Positions 22,403 through 33,927 of a stretch of 64,000 nt of DNA are shown piece after piece. The translations under genes and the position numbers were made by a program. Under the pieces are notes generated by a model that did not search any database, was not told the origin of the DNA, and saw only the letters and a program-made list of their open reading frames with translations. The first letter of the stretch is position 1, and every line of letters starts with the position of its first letter. Origin of the DNA: Beverwykella pulmonaria (lineage: Eukaryota; Ascomycota; Dothideomycetes; Pleosporales; Melanommataceae); contig BCHH01000010.1 in the NCBI GenBank assembly GCA_001599595.1, positions 1,991,035 through 2,055,034 on the forward strand, read 5' to 3'.

Positions 22403-22977
22403 ATGCGGCCGTATAACGTTGTAGAGGGAAGCTGCGGGCCCACAACGCTTGTTGTTGCTCCCCTCCTTCGCCTCCTAAACTATCCCAAGATGGATGCGCG
22501 ATTTACTAACGGAGATCTGCTAGCGCAATACAATATGATGCGCGGCATCGAATACATGCACGAGATGGGCGTCGCACACCGGGACCTAAAGCCCGAGAAC
22601 ATCCTCACTTCGCGCTTCCCCGACGCCATGTCACGGTAGCGAGGTAACGCTAAGGACTTGTAACAAGGTTATAAACGGCCCCAACACTGACATTGGGGTT
22701 TTGGAGATTGCTGACTTTGGCCTCACCCGCTTCCATTGCAGACAGTCTCAGTCCAACATCTCGCCTGTCAATATGGATAACTCGCCAACTTATCGCGCTC
22801 CCGAATTTGACATGCCCGATGGACTCTTGTCACGGTCCTACGACATCTGGGCCCTGGGCTGCCTTTATCTCGAGTTCATCACTTGGTACTTCCTTGCCTG
22901 GAGTGGTGTCATGGAGTTCTCTGCGTCAAGGGAGACAAAACGAATCGACCTTTCGGCTGATGACCGTTACTTTGAGC
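22403..22977 (+). pseudogene. Protein kinase fragment A (catalytic loop and activation segment)
   Basis: No N-lobe is present. The first frame has MRGIEYMHEMGVAHRDLKPE (HRD and Lys/Asn retained) and stops at 22639. After about 60 bp the next frame has VLEIADFGLTRFH, SPTYRAPEFDMPDGLLSRSY and DIWALGCLYLEF. A small intron could join the two frames, but no clear donor/acceptor pair fits. The fragment then runs straight into a piece of another kinase, so no complete kinase is encoded. Confidence 0.75.
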
Positions 22978-23420
22978 TAAACGGCTGCCTTAAAATTACC
23001 AATTTCGGAAACAGAGAATGCTCCCGTATGGCCTAGAAAGACGATGCACGTATGGTTACAGGTATCTGCGGCTCAGCTCCTTATAGCATTCCTGAAGAGT
23101 ACATCGACAAGGAATTTGACAGACGAATCGCAGATATCTGTTCTATGGGTGTAATTTACATGGCTGTGCGCATTGGACGACATATCTGGAGTGTGGCCAA
23201 AAGTGAAAAAGACAAATTTTACCATGGCTATTTAAAAGATCAGCGAGAACATGCTAAACTAATTCCTCTTTACCCAAAGGCTCGCCATTGCAATGTAACC
23301 TATTCAATACTCGACCTTAACTCCACGAGGCGCATCACTGCCTCCCAAGTCTTGAGATCTAAATGGGTTAGAGACATCGATATAGAGCGGAGGAAGGGAG
23401 TATCTGCATATATGAGCTGA
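22978..23420 (+). pseudogene. HAL4/SAT4-type protein kinase C-lobe fragment B
   Basis: Starts in the magnesium-binding segment as LKITNFGNRECSRMA, where the DFG Asp is replaced by Asn, then meets a TAG stop. After the stop, GSAPYSIPEEYIDKEFDRRI, GVIYMAVRIGRHIW and ILDLNSTRRITASQVL are the C-lobe signatures of HAL4/SAT4 (NPR-type) kinases. The expected residue at the stop is Trp (TGG to TAG), a G-to-A change of the RIP type. Both the altered DFG and the stop mark it as dead. Confidence 0.75.
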
Positions 23421-24379
23421 AAGGAAATTTTGAAATTCAGTACGCACAACCATCCCAATAATATTCACACTAGCTCCACAAAGCAGCTGCATGTACGTTC
23501 CTATTCGGATAGCTTCTTACATCCTTCCAACCCGATCGAAGCCCTCAAGCTTAAGTGATGGATGGAAGGCCTGTTTCATCGCCTCAAGGATTTGACCGCA
23601 CGTGACGCGGACCACCTCAAAAAAATAGTACAAATTCTCATGTTGAGGAATAACTTTTACCAGCATGTGTGATTGCTAGGTTGCTTAGAGTATGAGGGAT
23701 ATTTGCAAGCTTTATTTCGTAAAGTATGCTAGCCAGTTTCGAGATAACGGCCAACATGCGCGATTTTCCAACAAGCTGTCTTTGCCGCAGATAGCTCTCC
23801 CAACACGGTATCAGAAATCCCTAAGCCAACGAGGCGCAGTCAGCAAGCGGGCTTATCTCGTTTGTCCCCAAAAATTGGACTAACTTGCGTTTGCCCTTTT
23901 TTAGCTTGAAATTTTCAACGTTAAGGCTTAAAAACATGCTTAGTTGTTGCGTTCCTGGTGTTTCGATTCCTGGCTTATGCAACTGCACTTTTTTTAATCC
24001 AAAATTTTCCCTTGAGTCATCTTATCCAAGGTAGATTCCTCTACCGTATTGTATCGCATCGCGCACGCCACACTGGATCCGTCTAAAGCTAATTTGTCAA
24101 CATGGCACATAAAACTTATATGCAGCTCTTATATTCCAAAGATCAGTGAGTGCAATAAGTATCTGCACGAGACATCGGGGGTACGGTACAGCTTGAGGCT
24201 TAGCAACCCACCCCTTGTAGAGCGCTGTCAAGAGAGCACTGACAGCTAGAAAATTCACCTTTACAAGCAAACTCGCTCCTATCTCTTCCACGTACACCTT
24301 TCCATTCCTACCAGCTCTTCTCGATGCCTCCGACTACAGGAACCGCACGAACATGATCCCTTGGCTCATTCAACCGTTA
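23421..24379. other. Gene-poor AT-rich spacer
   Basis: About 960 bp with short open frames only. Nothing was recognised. Confidence 0.4.
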
Positions 24380-24453
24380 AGTGGATGTGTCACTGACTAA
24401 TTAGGTCGTCATGTATATATCAGCTGTACAAACTTCACACCAAACATACATCT
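24380..24453 (-). repeat. TGTAAGC-family element, partial copy
   Basis: Has the core TGTCACTGACTAATTAGG, the ATGTATATATCAGCTGTACA block and a trailing CATACATCTTGATA, but no left terminus. It is directly next to the complete copy at 24459-24591. Confidence 0.6.
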
Positions 24454-24458
24454 TGATA

Positions 24459-24591
24459 TGTAAGCCGAGGACACCATAATGTCACGTGGATATGCCACTG
24501 ACTAATCAGTCCGTCACATATATATATCAGCTGTACATACATCACATACAATACACATCTGGACACCTTTTCCTCCGCCCTCCAGCTTACA
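24459..24591 (-). mobile_element. TGTAAGC-family element, complete copy with target duplication
   Basis: 133 bp from TGTAAGCCGAGG to CCAGCTTACA. TGATA stands on both sides (24454-24458 and 24592-24596). The core reads GTCACGTGGATATGCCACTG, ACTAATCAGTCCGTCA and TATATATCAGCTGTAC. There is no coding capacity. This is the best-preserved member and sets the ends of the family. Confidence 0.8.
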
Positions 24592-25031
24592 TGATATTCT
24601 TTCCTGTACCCTGCTGCTTACAATGATACTCGTAGAGCTAAGCAGAGCTCGCCTATGTCACGGATAAGTAATCTTGTTCAAGAATTAGATATTCTACAAT
24701 TGCTTACCAGTAATGATTGATTGGTCGAGCTTAGTATCGGAAGAAGTCTCAACGAAGAGGTCATCAGCAGAGAACTTGTTTCCTGAATTATTCCAATTAA
24801 AGTAACCATCAATCCCGGGTACTGCGGAACGACTCCGCTCACTTTACATAATCATTACGGTATAATTTATTAACGGTGACAGTCAGCACTAGGGCTATGC
24901 CGAGTCTTGGCAAGAGGGTCGACCTAAGCCTTGTAGTCTTGCGATCTAACCTCAACGCTTTACTCGATCGCCAAGCTCTTCCAAAGCAGGGAAGTATTCA
25001 ATAAATCCAAGTTCCTCCGTCTTATTTTAGC

Positions 25032-27123
25032 ATGAGCCTCTGCCATCTCTGCGCCTCTATCTCGCTGTCCAAAATGCGCGGTCCAAAGTTCGACCAAATC
25101 CAGCCCCATCAACCCAGCTATCTTGCACTAAAGAAGTCCGCTGAGGCAGGATGTCAGCTCTGTGGATTCTTCTGGGATGCCCTTGAGCAGGGGACTGGCA
25201 AAAATAGGACAAGAGGTGAAAACCGTGCAGCTGTATCTCATGTTTGCGAACGCTATCCAGGCCGCCAAATCTCACTTGCTGCCTGGGGCGGTCACGGGGC
25301 CACTCTTGACCGTATACACATCATCACCACTGGTGACATTCCAGAGGATGACGATGAAAATGCATCCGCAGATCCGACCATGCATCCTGATCATCAGTTA
25401 GCACTTAATGGTGTCGTCGATTTGTACGCTGACCCGGGTAACGAGCAATTCCTTCCTACCATTTACGGACTCGGATGCTTACATAAGTGATGTAGATGAC
25501 CCTTCTGCATGGCACGGGGAAATAGCTGGCAGGCCATTGCCGCTCTCCGCGGGTAATTCTGAGGAGGACTTCAGGCTGGCGCAAACGTGGCTGCAAGGCT
25601 GCTTTCACAACCACGCTACTTGTCCAAAGCCTGACCTAAGGACACCACTTCCAACCCGAATCATCGACGTCGGCCCTTATAATGAGCCAACTGAGCCATA
25701 TCTTCTCCATTCTAACGGAAGGAAAGGCTTATACGTTGCCCTTAGCCATTGCTGGGGGGGTAAAGTCCCTTTAACTTCAACTATTGCTACACTAGAGGAA
25801 CGAACCCAATCAATTCCTCTCCGGTCTCTACCCAAGACGTTTCGAGAAGCCGTGATTGTTACGCGAAGGCTTGGTGTAAGATATTTATGGATAGACAGCC
25901 TCTGTATCCTACAAGACTCCAAGGTCGACTGGGAGAAAGAATCAGCAGTCATGGGAGATATCTACACTTTCAGCTTCTTGACCATAGCAGCAAGAGGCTC
26001 CACAAACTCAGCAGGTGGGCTCTTTATCCCGAGAGAACCAGAGCCGCCTTCCTGCCACTTACAGTATGAATGTGCGAAGCATTCACTTTCCGGTTCCATG
26101 TACATTCGGTCTCCGGTCTTTCAACCCGAGCGACTGCGCGACACACCCCTAGACACACGTGGCTGGGTCCTCCAGGAGCGCTTGCTGTCGCCCCGAATCC
26201 TCTATTTTGGGCGGCATCAGCTCTACTGGGAGTGTGCCGAGGGTACGTTCCGTCAGGACGGCAAGGCTGCTGATGTTGCGACAGACGACCTACGGTCTGG
26301 CGTAAATCTTAAACAAGCTCTCGATTTTAACAGCCCTTTACCCTTCACCGATAACCCCACATTCTCACGGGATTACCACGCTTCTGACCTAACCCAATTC
26401 GAAAAAGGAGCTAGGTTGCTTCAATGGTACAATGTGGTTTCTGAGTATACCATCCGCCATCTGACCTACCAATCTGACAAGTTACCCGCTATATCCGGTA
26501 TTGCAAAAGCATTCCATAGGAGAACAGGATACACTTATTTGGCCGGACTATGGAAAGAGGACTTAATTGCCGGTATAGCATGGTCCGTCGTACAACCGAG
26601 CGACGAAATCACTTCCCCTACATTGCCCTCGTGGACATGGGCGCGCTTGAAAGTCAAGGTCCAATTCTGGAGTCAGGTGAGAGGCTTGCCTCTTAAAACC
26701 CTTGATGGATCTTGCGAAATGGTCCAGGTAACGCATACGCTTGCTTGCGGGTACAATCCTTATGGTGACATCAGAGACGCTGAGCTGCAGGTCCGAGGTC
26801 GACTCATCAAGGTAACCTATAGGCCGTCTCAGTCACCAGACGACGAATTTCAGACAACGGTATTCTCAATAAGTGGTGTACCAATAGGACGAGTCCAATT
26901 CGACTTGAAGTCTTCTGAGTCCCAGAAGATACGCTCCTTCTCCTGCGTTCTGATTCATGGCGGCGATAATTATGCAGCGGCTTTGGCGCTAGAATCAGCA
27001 GCGGACGCTCGCTTAAACTCTTATAAGAGAATCGGATACGTATCCATGATGTCAGTTAAGTGGAAAACCCAAGGCAAAGCAGCATTCAAGGAGGTGGCAC
27101 CTCGCATCATATCAATCATATAG
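25032..27123 (+). CDS. HET-domain protein (heterokaryon incompatibility type)
   Basis: HET proteins trigger cell death or growth arrest after fusion of unlike fungal strains. The N-terminus has a Cys pattern (MSLCHLCASI, GCQLCGFFW). The HET domain shows YVALSHCWGG, VRYLWIDSLCILQD, AVMGDIYTFSFLTIAARG and then TRGWVLQERLLSPRILYF with FGRHQLYWECAEGTFR. The C-terminal part has LPAISGIAKAFHRRTG and GIAWSV...LPSWTWA, usual in this family. Two frames meet near 25430. A 64-bp GT-AG intron at 25424-25487 (donor GTACGC, acceptor CATAAG) joins them in frame; if it is not spliced, the gene has a frameshift. With the intron, the protein is about 675 residues. A decayed second HET gene lies 0.3 kb downstream. 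Confidence 0.85.
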
Positions 27124-27333
27124 AAAATCCGAATTCTCGCCACCAACCCGAACTTCGACACTTTACTCAACAAAGCCCGCAGAACGCTTCCACTTTACCA
27201 TATCTCATCTTGGCCGGCTTGATGGTGTAGCATGTTTGCTCACCCTACTGCTAATATACTCTCCTCTCAAACATCTACTAATACGACCATAGCCTGACAG
27301 CTGGGATCATACCTTTGACCATGACTTTGGTTT
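27124..27333. other. Short spacer between the HET gene and the repeat
   Basis: No coding similarity is visible. The missing 5' part of the HET pseudogene is not found here. Confidence 0.4.
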
Positions 27334-27463
27334 TGTAAGCAGGGTGTGGGTAAAAGGGTATCAAGATGTGTATTGTGTGTTAGGTATGAACAGCTGATGT
27401 ATATATGACGGGGCTGATTAGTCAGTGGCATATCCAAGTAACTGTATAGTGTCCTAGGCTTGC
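27334..27463 (+). repeat. TGTAAGC-family element at the HET pseudogene edge
   Basis: 130 bp from TGTAAGCAGGGTG to CCTAGGCTTGCA, with the core GATTAGTCAGTGGCATATCC. Flanking 5-mers (GGTTT, GAAGG) differ, so there is no target duplication. Recognisable HET sequence begins within a few bases of its right end. Confidence 0.7.
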
Positions 27464-28222
27464 AGAAGGAGTGTTCGCTTCGGCCTACTGCACGATCGCT
27501 GCAACTTCAGCTGTCGATTCGAACGCGGGATTCCTTAAGCGGAACGTGTACATTGAGAATGTTTACGTTCAAGATTGCTCAGGTCGGTGATTCTATGGCT
27601 GCGCCGATACAGATTATTCCAACAACCATACTGATATAGACGATTTCAACGACCACGTAGAAAAGGCTCCGCTGAACACTCAAGCATGGGTGATTCAAGA
27701 AAGGGTTTTGTTGCGACGAATAATGCATTTAAGCAACAAGTAGATGTTTTTGGAGGTGTAGTAAGGAGCTGTACTGCGAAACTCTTTTAATATTGGAAAG
27801 GTAAGAGATCAACATTATGTGAGAGCCTAACATCATTCTAACCCGGACATTTTCTTCCTCAATTCCTTTGGAAAGAAGGTTTTCATGCTCGATTCAAACT
27901 TTCCGGACCGGCTCCTCCGATCAGGCCATCAATGTACCATAGAATTCATCCACTTTCTTTTTAAGGAGTACTACGCGACAGCCATCGTACAACTTCGCGA
28001 TCCGGTGAAACATACGGCTATTGCAACGTCGCAGACTCGCCTAAAACAAGATCATCACATCCCACCGCCTTGGAGTCTCGCTGTCCGCCAACCGATGAGA
28101 AGCTCTTTGCGCAGGCCCCTGGGTAATCGCGCTCTTCAAGGACATCTGGGTTGGAATGCAAGGCGAAAAGCAGAGACTAAACTAGACTACTGCTTAGTCC
28201 GTAACCAAAACAGCAGGAGGTA
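27464..28222 (+). pseudogene. 5'-truncated, decayed HET-domain gene
   Basis: The remnant begins with GVFASAYCTIAATSAVDSNA, then a stop near 27588, then LNTQAWVIQERVLLRRIMHL followed by a TAG where a Gln/Glu-type codon is expected and LEV in place of the usual WEC. More HET-like C-terminal sequence (FPDRLLRSGHQCTIEFIHFL) is in frame from 27885. The 5' half of the domain, including the SHCWG motif, is absent. Multiple stops show it is not functional. It is a paralog fragment rather than a duplicate of the intact gene upstream, since the two differ at most positions that I can compare. Confidence 0.75.
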
Positions 28223-29426
28223 ATGATATCCATACCTGATCGTCACCTGATTGAATTCACGTTCTTTAGCGACGGACCTTTCTCCATGGCTACCAAAGGC
28301 TGAGTCGGTATTCCGGCCCTTCACAATCGATTCCACGAACTTCCGCGGAATATTACTCGATAAGAATTCCCTCATGTCAATCGTGAAATCTATCACCGGA
28401 TTTTTGAGTGGGAAAACGAACTAAGAAGTCTCAGGCACAGTCGGGAAGGCGATGACCAGTAGCTGTGAAATTCCAGGAAGCCGTAGGCTATTCCCTGGAC
28501 GTGCACTATGGAAGGAATGATTTCTTTAATGACGACGCTAGCCGGTTGGCTCCTGTAGTTGTGGTCATGTTGGCTGCGATGTTTCAATCGCCGATATGGC
28601 CTTGGATACCCTGGGTAACAGGCATTGTATTTGTTGTCGTCAGGCCTGGAGGTACTTGAGTGGAATCTTCGAAATCATTAAACATAGGACGTTGACGGTA
28701 CCCTACTTTCGTGACACTAATAGTCACGTCCTCTGACCTTCTAGTAAATGCCTGCACAACGTACGGAAATCTGGTGTTTGACGCACGATATCTGACCATC
28801 CCTCGTACGCGTCATCAGTTAAAGTCCCACTCAAAGCGACATGCAAATTAATTTATCGATACCGTTCGCCCTACCACGGACATTTTGATTGTGTCCTCAC
28901 GATAGGGAGTGGTCTGTATATGATGAAATGCGGAGAATCTACCTTAATAGCTACCAATAAGTGAATGTCGCACAGTCCTACGCTACAGAGCTGCTTGTTA
29001 GAATACTGATGGATTGAATCTTCGTCGAAATCTGCCTCATATGCATAATCCTACATGGGAAGTTGCTCTGCTCTATGAAACCCAGTAAATGAGGCGCGCA
29101 AACCCAGGTGCACACTTAGTGGACCGGAGTTCGCACAATGGCGGGTAATTTTCCGCATGTGACCTCACTTCCGCAGCACAACACATCGGGCTTGATGAGC
29201 CATGCGTACATGTTACAAGGAACTGCCACTTTCAATATAAGATATTATATAAATTTATATATGGCTCATATCGAGAAGGTCTGAAGAGCGACCTACAACC
29301 GGCACTGTGCTGGTTGAGGCCCTCTTTCATAAGTAGTTAAGGTGTGCAAAAGCCAAGAAAGATCATCAATGGTTAACCCTACAAATTATATGCTTCAAGA
29401 TACCTACTCTACCTCACTGGTTGTTC
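28223..29426. other. Gene-poor stretch after the HET relic
   Basis: About 1.2 kb with no recognised gene. Frames at 28465-28800 on both strands are short and lack motifs. Confidence 0.4.
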
Positions 29427-30958
29427 ATGATGGCGTTCCCTATTTTGGTCGGCATCCTCAGCCTCGCAGGGTGGGCAGTAGCTGCAGTAGTTCAAAACTG
29501 TAAGTCTAAGGGCCATGTCCACCATTTCTTAAAACATCTAACAATAAAGAATTAGTAGCACAGATGACTTCGAGCCTGTCATTCGTCAACTCAACGAGTT
29601 CTACGCCAGTGATAACCACACCACCGAGTATCCCGGCTATCACCCTTCCCCCCTTACCTCCTGATTTCAACGACATTCCACTCAATATCCTGGAATGCTA
29701 CGACTCATGGGCGACTGCCAGAGCAATCAATATATTTGTCGAAGACCAATTTTACTCACTGGCATCCTCCACAAAACTAGCCACTCCATATACACGCCCG
29801 TACCTAACTTCGTGGTTATATGATGCGTGCACTACAAGAGCTTATACGGGTCAATATACCACACTGTGCGATGGCTTTGCCAGGAACCCCGAGCGAAGAG
29901 AAGAGGTTGATTGCAAAAGCGTAACGTCAGTGTACGAAACGGAAGAGACCATGTATTGGGAGACTGTTATCCCAGAGTGGATATCGAGATGGAGCGCAGA
30001 AAATACTGTCAAAATTCCAAGCTGTACGCAGGCACCAGATAGGGAAAAGCTATGCTATAGGTTACATTCAGCCTGGAACTGGCGGTCTGGTCAGGCCGAG
30101 GCATCAGCGTCCGCTAATATCACTCAAACTCCATGGTATATTCTTAGCGCGGAGAAGCCAACGTGCCAAACCTTGAGAAGAACACCACCGGCGAATCTGA
30201 CTACGAAGTCTTGCCAATTTAATGTCGATAATTACGAGGTGTATTACTGGCCTTCTGCTCCGCTAACAGGATCGTTCTTCTGCATGCCTAATGTTACTCG
30301 CCATGCAGGAGGAACGCGCACTATTCCCTGGCTTCCAAACACAGCGGTTGTGTCTGGATTCACTCTTACAAGTCCCTCCATCTACCATTTTCTCAAGGGA
30401 GTGGGGGTGTCGACATCTATTGGCGCACAGCGAGCAGGAAAATATGGGATATCACCCGTATACAACATATCTTCATCGATCGCTCCCGACACTATTCTGA
30501 CTTTTCCCCAAGAAGAATCTGACGTTTGGGTCGTCAAGCCAACTCGTACGGGACGTGGCCTCCATGCACATTGGGAATACCAATATAGAAACGGCACGTA
30601 CAACGCCGATGCTATGGCTACCGTGCAATCGGCGGCCTACTTTGACGCCTGCCGACGCCGATATCTCTGTCAAGGGGACGATAAGACGATCTCTCAAGCG
30701 CACTATCGGCAGGACGCTGCGCTATCTATAAAGGATGTCCTAGATGAGTGGGACAGCGATGAATTTCAAGACTGCAACTGGAGCAGCCAGTATTATCAAC
30801 AAGGACCTTGGCATGATAGAGTGGATATGTGGATTGCTCCCGGTGAACCGTGGAGAGCAATACCAATCGTAACGGATGATGAAGATGAACCCGAAGCTAC
30901 ACGGGCGGCAAAACCAGCATCAACTATTCACGATCCGCCAACTCAAACAGGGGGCTGA
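29427..30958 (+). CDS. Secreted cysteine-containing protein of unknown function
   Basis: Exons 29427-29499 and 29556-30958 flank a 56-bp intron with a CTAAC branch site and give 491 residues. Exon 1 encodes a signal peptide (MMAFPILVGILSLAGWAVAA). The mature part has a Ser/Thr/Pro-rich start and scattered Cys residues (ILECYDSW, DACTTRAY, TLCDGFA, PSCTQAP, KLCYRLH, PTCQTL, SFFCMP, DACRRRYLC, FQDCNW), which suggests several disulfides. Several N-glycosylation sequons are visible. There is no recognisable catalytic motif and no C-terminal membrane anchor. It lies just outside the catabolic block and is convergent with the MFS gene. Function unknown. Confidence 0.75.
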
Positions 30959-31427
30959 GTACCAGATACGACGGAAAATCGATGAGCCTGAATGATACTT
31001 GTTTTTTTTACTTTGCGGCGGAGACCGGTAGTATATTAGGAATTAGTTTAGGATTCGGTCGAAACAAAACCGTTCAGTCGCTGTCTGCTCCCCCAAAAAT
31101 GTTAAGGTATCACACTTCACGTAAATTTACGAAAGCTCAATCACTGATTGTGGGTATATACTATTGATATATGTGGGAACTAAGAGCGGCGTAAAAATCT
31201 GATGAGAATTTGATGAAAACAAAGCCTAACCAGGCCTTCGCCCATTCAAGTGATTAAACTTCCAACTCAGATCCTAATCGCCAAATTAACCCCCAATCAT
31301 TGCAACCAATACACAAAGGTTTGTATTGTCTTTGCAATTACTGAAGTAGTACCAATAAAAGCACTCTTCAAATATTTACTATCTTCCCTAGAATACCCTA
31401 GATTCTACTCTAGTTTCACCTAAGTGC

Positions 31428-33095
31428 CTAAGTAAAGTACCTCCACATCTCGCTCCTCTCCCCATCCTCCAACTTCCCCGTATTAACTTCCTCCGGTCTA
31501 ACCCTGACCCCCTGCTGCCTATCCCTTTTCTGGTTCTCCATTTTCATCCAAAACCCCAATCCTAATGTCGTGCAAATGCATACCACATTGCATACGGCAG
31601 TCGCCGCAAGCGTAGGAACGTACTTGGGCGCATACTCTGTTCGAAACGTCGCCGCTGACAATATGCCACCAAGATTTCCGAGACCGACTAAGAGGCCGGT
31701 GGTCGCAGCGCGAGAGTTCTCGTTGAGATTGTTATTGTTGTGCCAGCTGTGCACGAGACAAGATGGGATGTAAGCGCCGCCCGCGAGGAGGAAACATGCA
31801 AAATATGCCACGCCCTTATTATGCAGGACGTCAATCGTGGCTAACACAATCAACCCCACCAAACTTAAGCATAAACTCCCAACAATATGAAAAGTCCTCT
31901 CCCTAAAGAAATCCGAGCTCTTCGCTACACAAAGCAGGATGACAAACCCCACTGCATTCGGCGCCACAGTCCACAGGTTCGTCTTCACGACACTGTACCC
32001 TAACCGCGCGACAATTTGAGGGAGGAAGTTGGATGTCGTGGAGAAGGCGACTGGGTACGTGAAGGAGATGATGCACCAGGGGATGAATTTCCAGTTTGAC
32101 CAGGATTGGAAGCATTCTTTCATGTTGAAGGAGGAGTGTGATTTGGATGAAGAATCTCTTAAAGTGCGTTGGGAAGCGGCGGTGCGCTCGGTCTCGCTGA
32201 GGAACCAGGCTGTGGTTGGGGAAGAAGGGAGCCAGAAGTATGCGATTACGGCGACGAGGACGGTCATGGCACCTTGAGTTATGTTAGACTGGGTACGGCT
32301 TTGAGGTGATTGAAATTTGGCTTACCTTCAATGATAAACAACCATTTCCACCCCTGCACCTGCGGGTTATGGATCTGGAACACACTATAGCTGATCAACC
32401 CACTAAACGCAGCAGCCAGCAGCGCGGACCCAAAGAAAATTGCGATACGGAAGCCAAGTTCACCACGCGTATAAAATAGCGTAAGATAAAACACCACACC
32501 GGCGAAGAAACCAGCCTCAAATGCTCCAAGAAGGAGACGTAGGACCAGCATGCCGGCAAAGTTGTGGGCTGCGCATTGGAGGAGCGCGCAGGAGCCCCAG
32601 CCGAGCATCACTATATACACATTTGAATTAGCGCTCGGCTTTCGCAAATAATAAGGTTTAAAGAAGGAAACTCACGATTCGGAAGCATGATCTTCCCGCT
32701 CCATTTCGCTGTCAACATGTTCAACGGCAAATCGCACAATCCATTCGGAACATAGAATAGCAGAATCAACAAACTGTACTGTTCGCCCGTGAACCTGAGA
32801 TCTTTGTCCATGCCATCGGTTTTCGCGTTGCCGAGATTGGATCGGTCGACAGAGTTGAAGAAGTACATCAGCGAGAGGAAGGGCAGGAGGTACATATCCA
32901 TCTTGCGGACTACGTGATGTCAGCTATGCGCTTTTTGGGATGAAGAAGGGGAGAGAATGACTTGCCATAGGCGCGCTCAGCAACTGTATCAATCCACTCC
33001 TCTGAATGCCCAATCTCCTGTCCCTTCTCATTATCAATTGAAGTATTGCTCAAATTTTTGCCTTTGTCTTCATCGACGATGGTTTGGGACTCCAT
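31428..33095 (-). CDS. MFS transporter of the allantoate/nicotinate permease (Dal5/TNA1) family
   Basis: This is a plasma-membrane carrier for organic anions. Minus-strand exons 33095-32966, 32909-32676, 32610-32326 and 32272-31428 join to 497 residues. The first intron uses a GC donor (GCAAGT ... CACGTAG). Family marks are RKMDMYLLPFLSLMYFFNSV, DRSNLGNAK, LRLLLGAFEAGFFAGVVFYL, WKWLFIIEG and the loop WLPSSPTTAWFL. The ORF upstream of the ATG at 33095 has no other ATG. Being next to an aromatic monooxygenase, an amidase and a cyclic-imide-type hydrolase, it is the likely importer of the substrate, comparable to HxnP or HxnZ. I cannot tell which of these it resembles more. Confidence 0.9.
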
Positions 33096-33927
33096 CGCAA
33101 GTATATTCCACAATACTGGACTGCGACAAGAGCGGCGATAGCCCAAGGTTGTGTATCGAAGTCGGAATTTCGACAAAATGGATGCCTGTGACCAAATCTA
33201 ATATTGTCATTCTCAATCCTTGCTTATAACCATCTCAATCACTCGCCCCACACCCATTAATCAACCGCAGGCCCCATATGATTCTCAGCCCATTACCTCT
33301 TCTATCCATTACGACTCGAGCTGGGAGCGCAGCCGACACGCCGATCGCCATCTACATTCCTATCATAGGGAGATAGACAGCGATATGAGCGGAAGACAAA
33401 GGTGGGGGATCTCAAGGTAGTACGCTAGATTTGTAAGGGTTAGCGTTCCAGAGAAAGGGGATGGAGATGGAGAACAGCACTGGGGCAAGAGATTGAGTAT
33501 GGAGAACAGCGGCGAGAACTCGTGACCATGTGTTCATATTAATGTTGAACGTGGTATTGAAGGTGATGATGGGGGTTCGCAAAATATTGTGATCATTTTG
33601 ACTAGCCATTAGGTGGACGAAAGCTCGATCATTGATCGATGCCATGGAGGTCTAAATGTTACAAGTGCGTTAAGAAAACTGCAGAAAGGTGGAATAGGCG
33701 TCATTACACGGCTTATAGACTACGTGGGGCTTTTTGATGAAGACGAAGTAGATAAGAGGTGTACATCCAACTATCTAGTTTCTTAAATATTAAAATCACA
33801 GCGCCGGTACAATGATTATCTACCACCCGTCCAAACCCCCATCTGGATCCCTCTATCAACCTTGTGTCCCTAACCTGTATCCTGAGCCTCTATTCCCAAC
33901 CGCTAACCCGAATTTTTATCCCAACCC
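33096..33927. other. Promoter region of the MFS gene
   Basis: About 830 bp between the 3' end of the monooxygenase gene and the start of the MFS gene. No coding sequence was recognised, and no TCCGCGA copy of the kind noted at other cluster promoters was seen. Confidence 0.4.
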
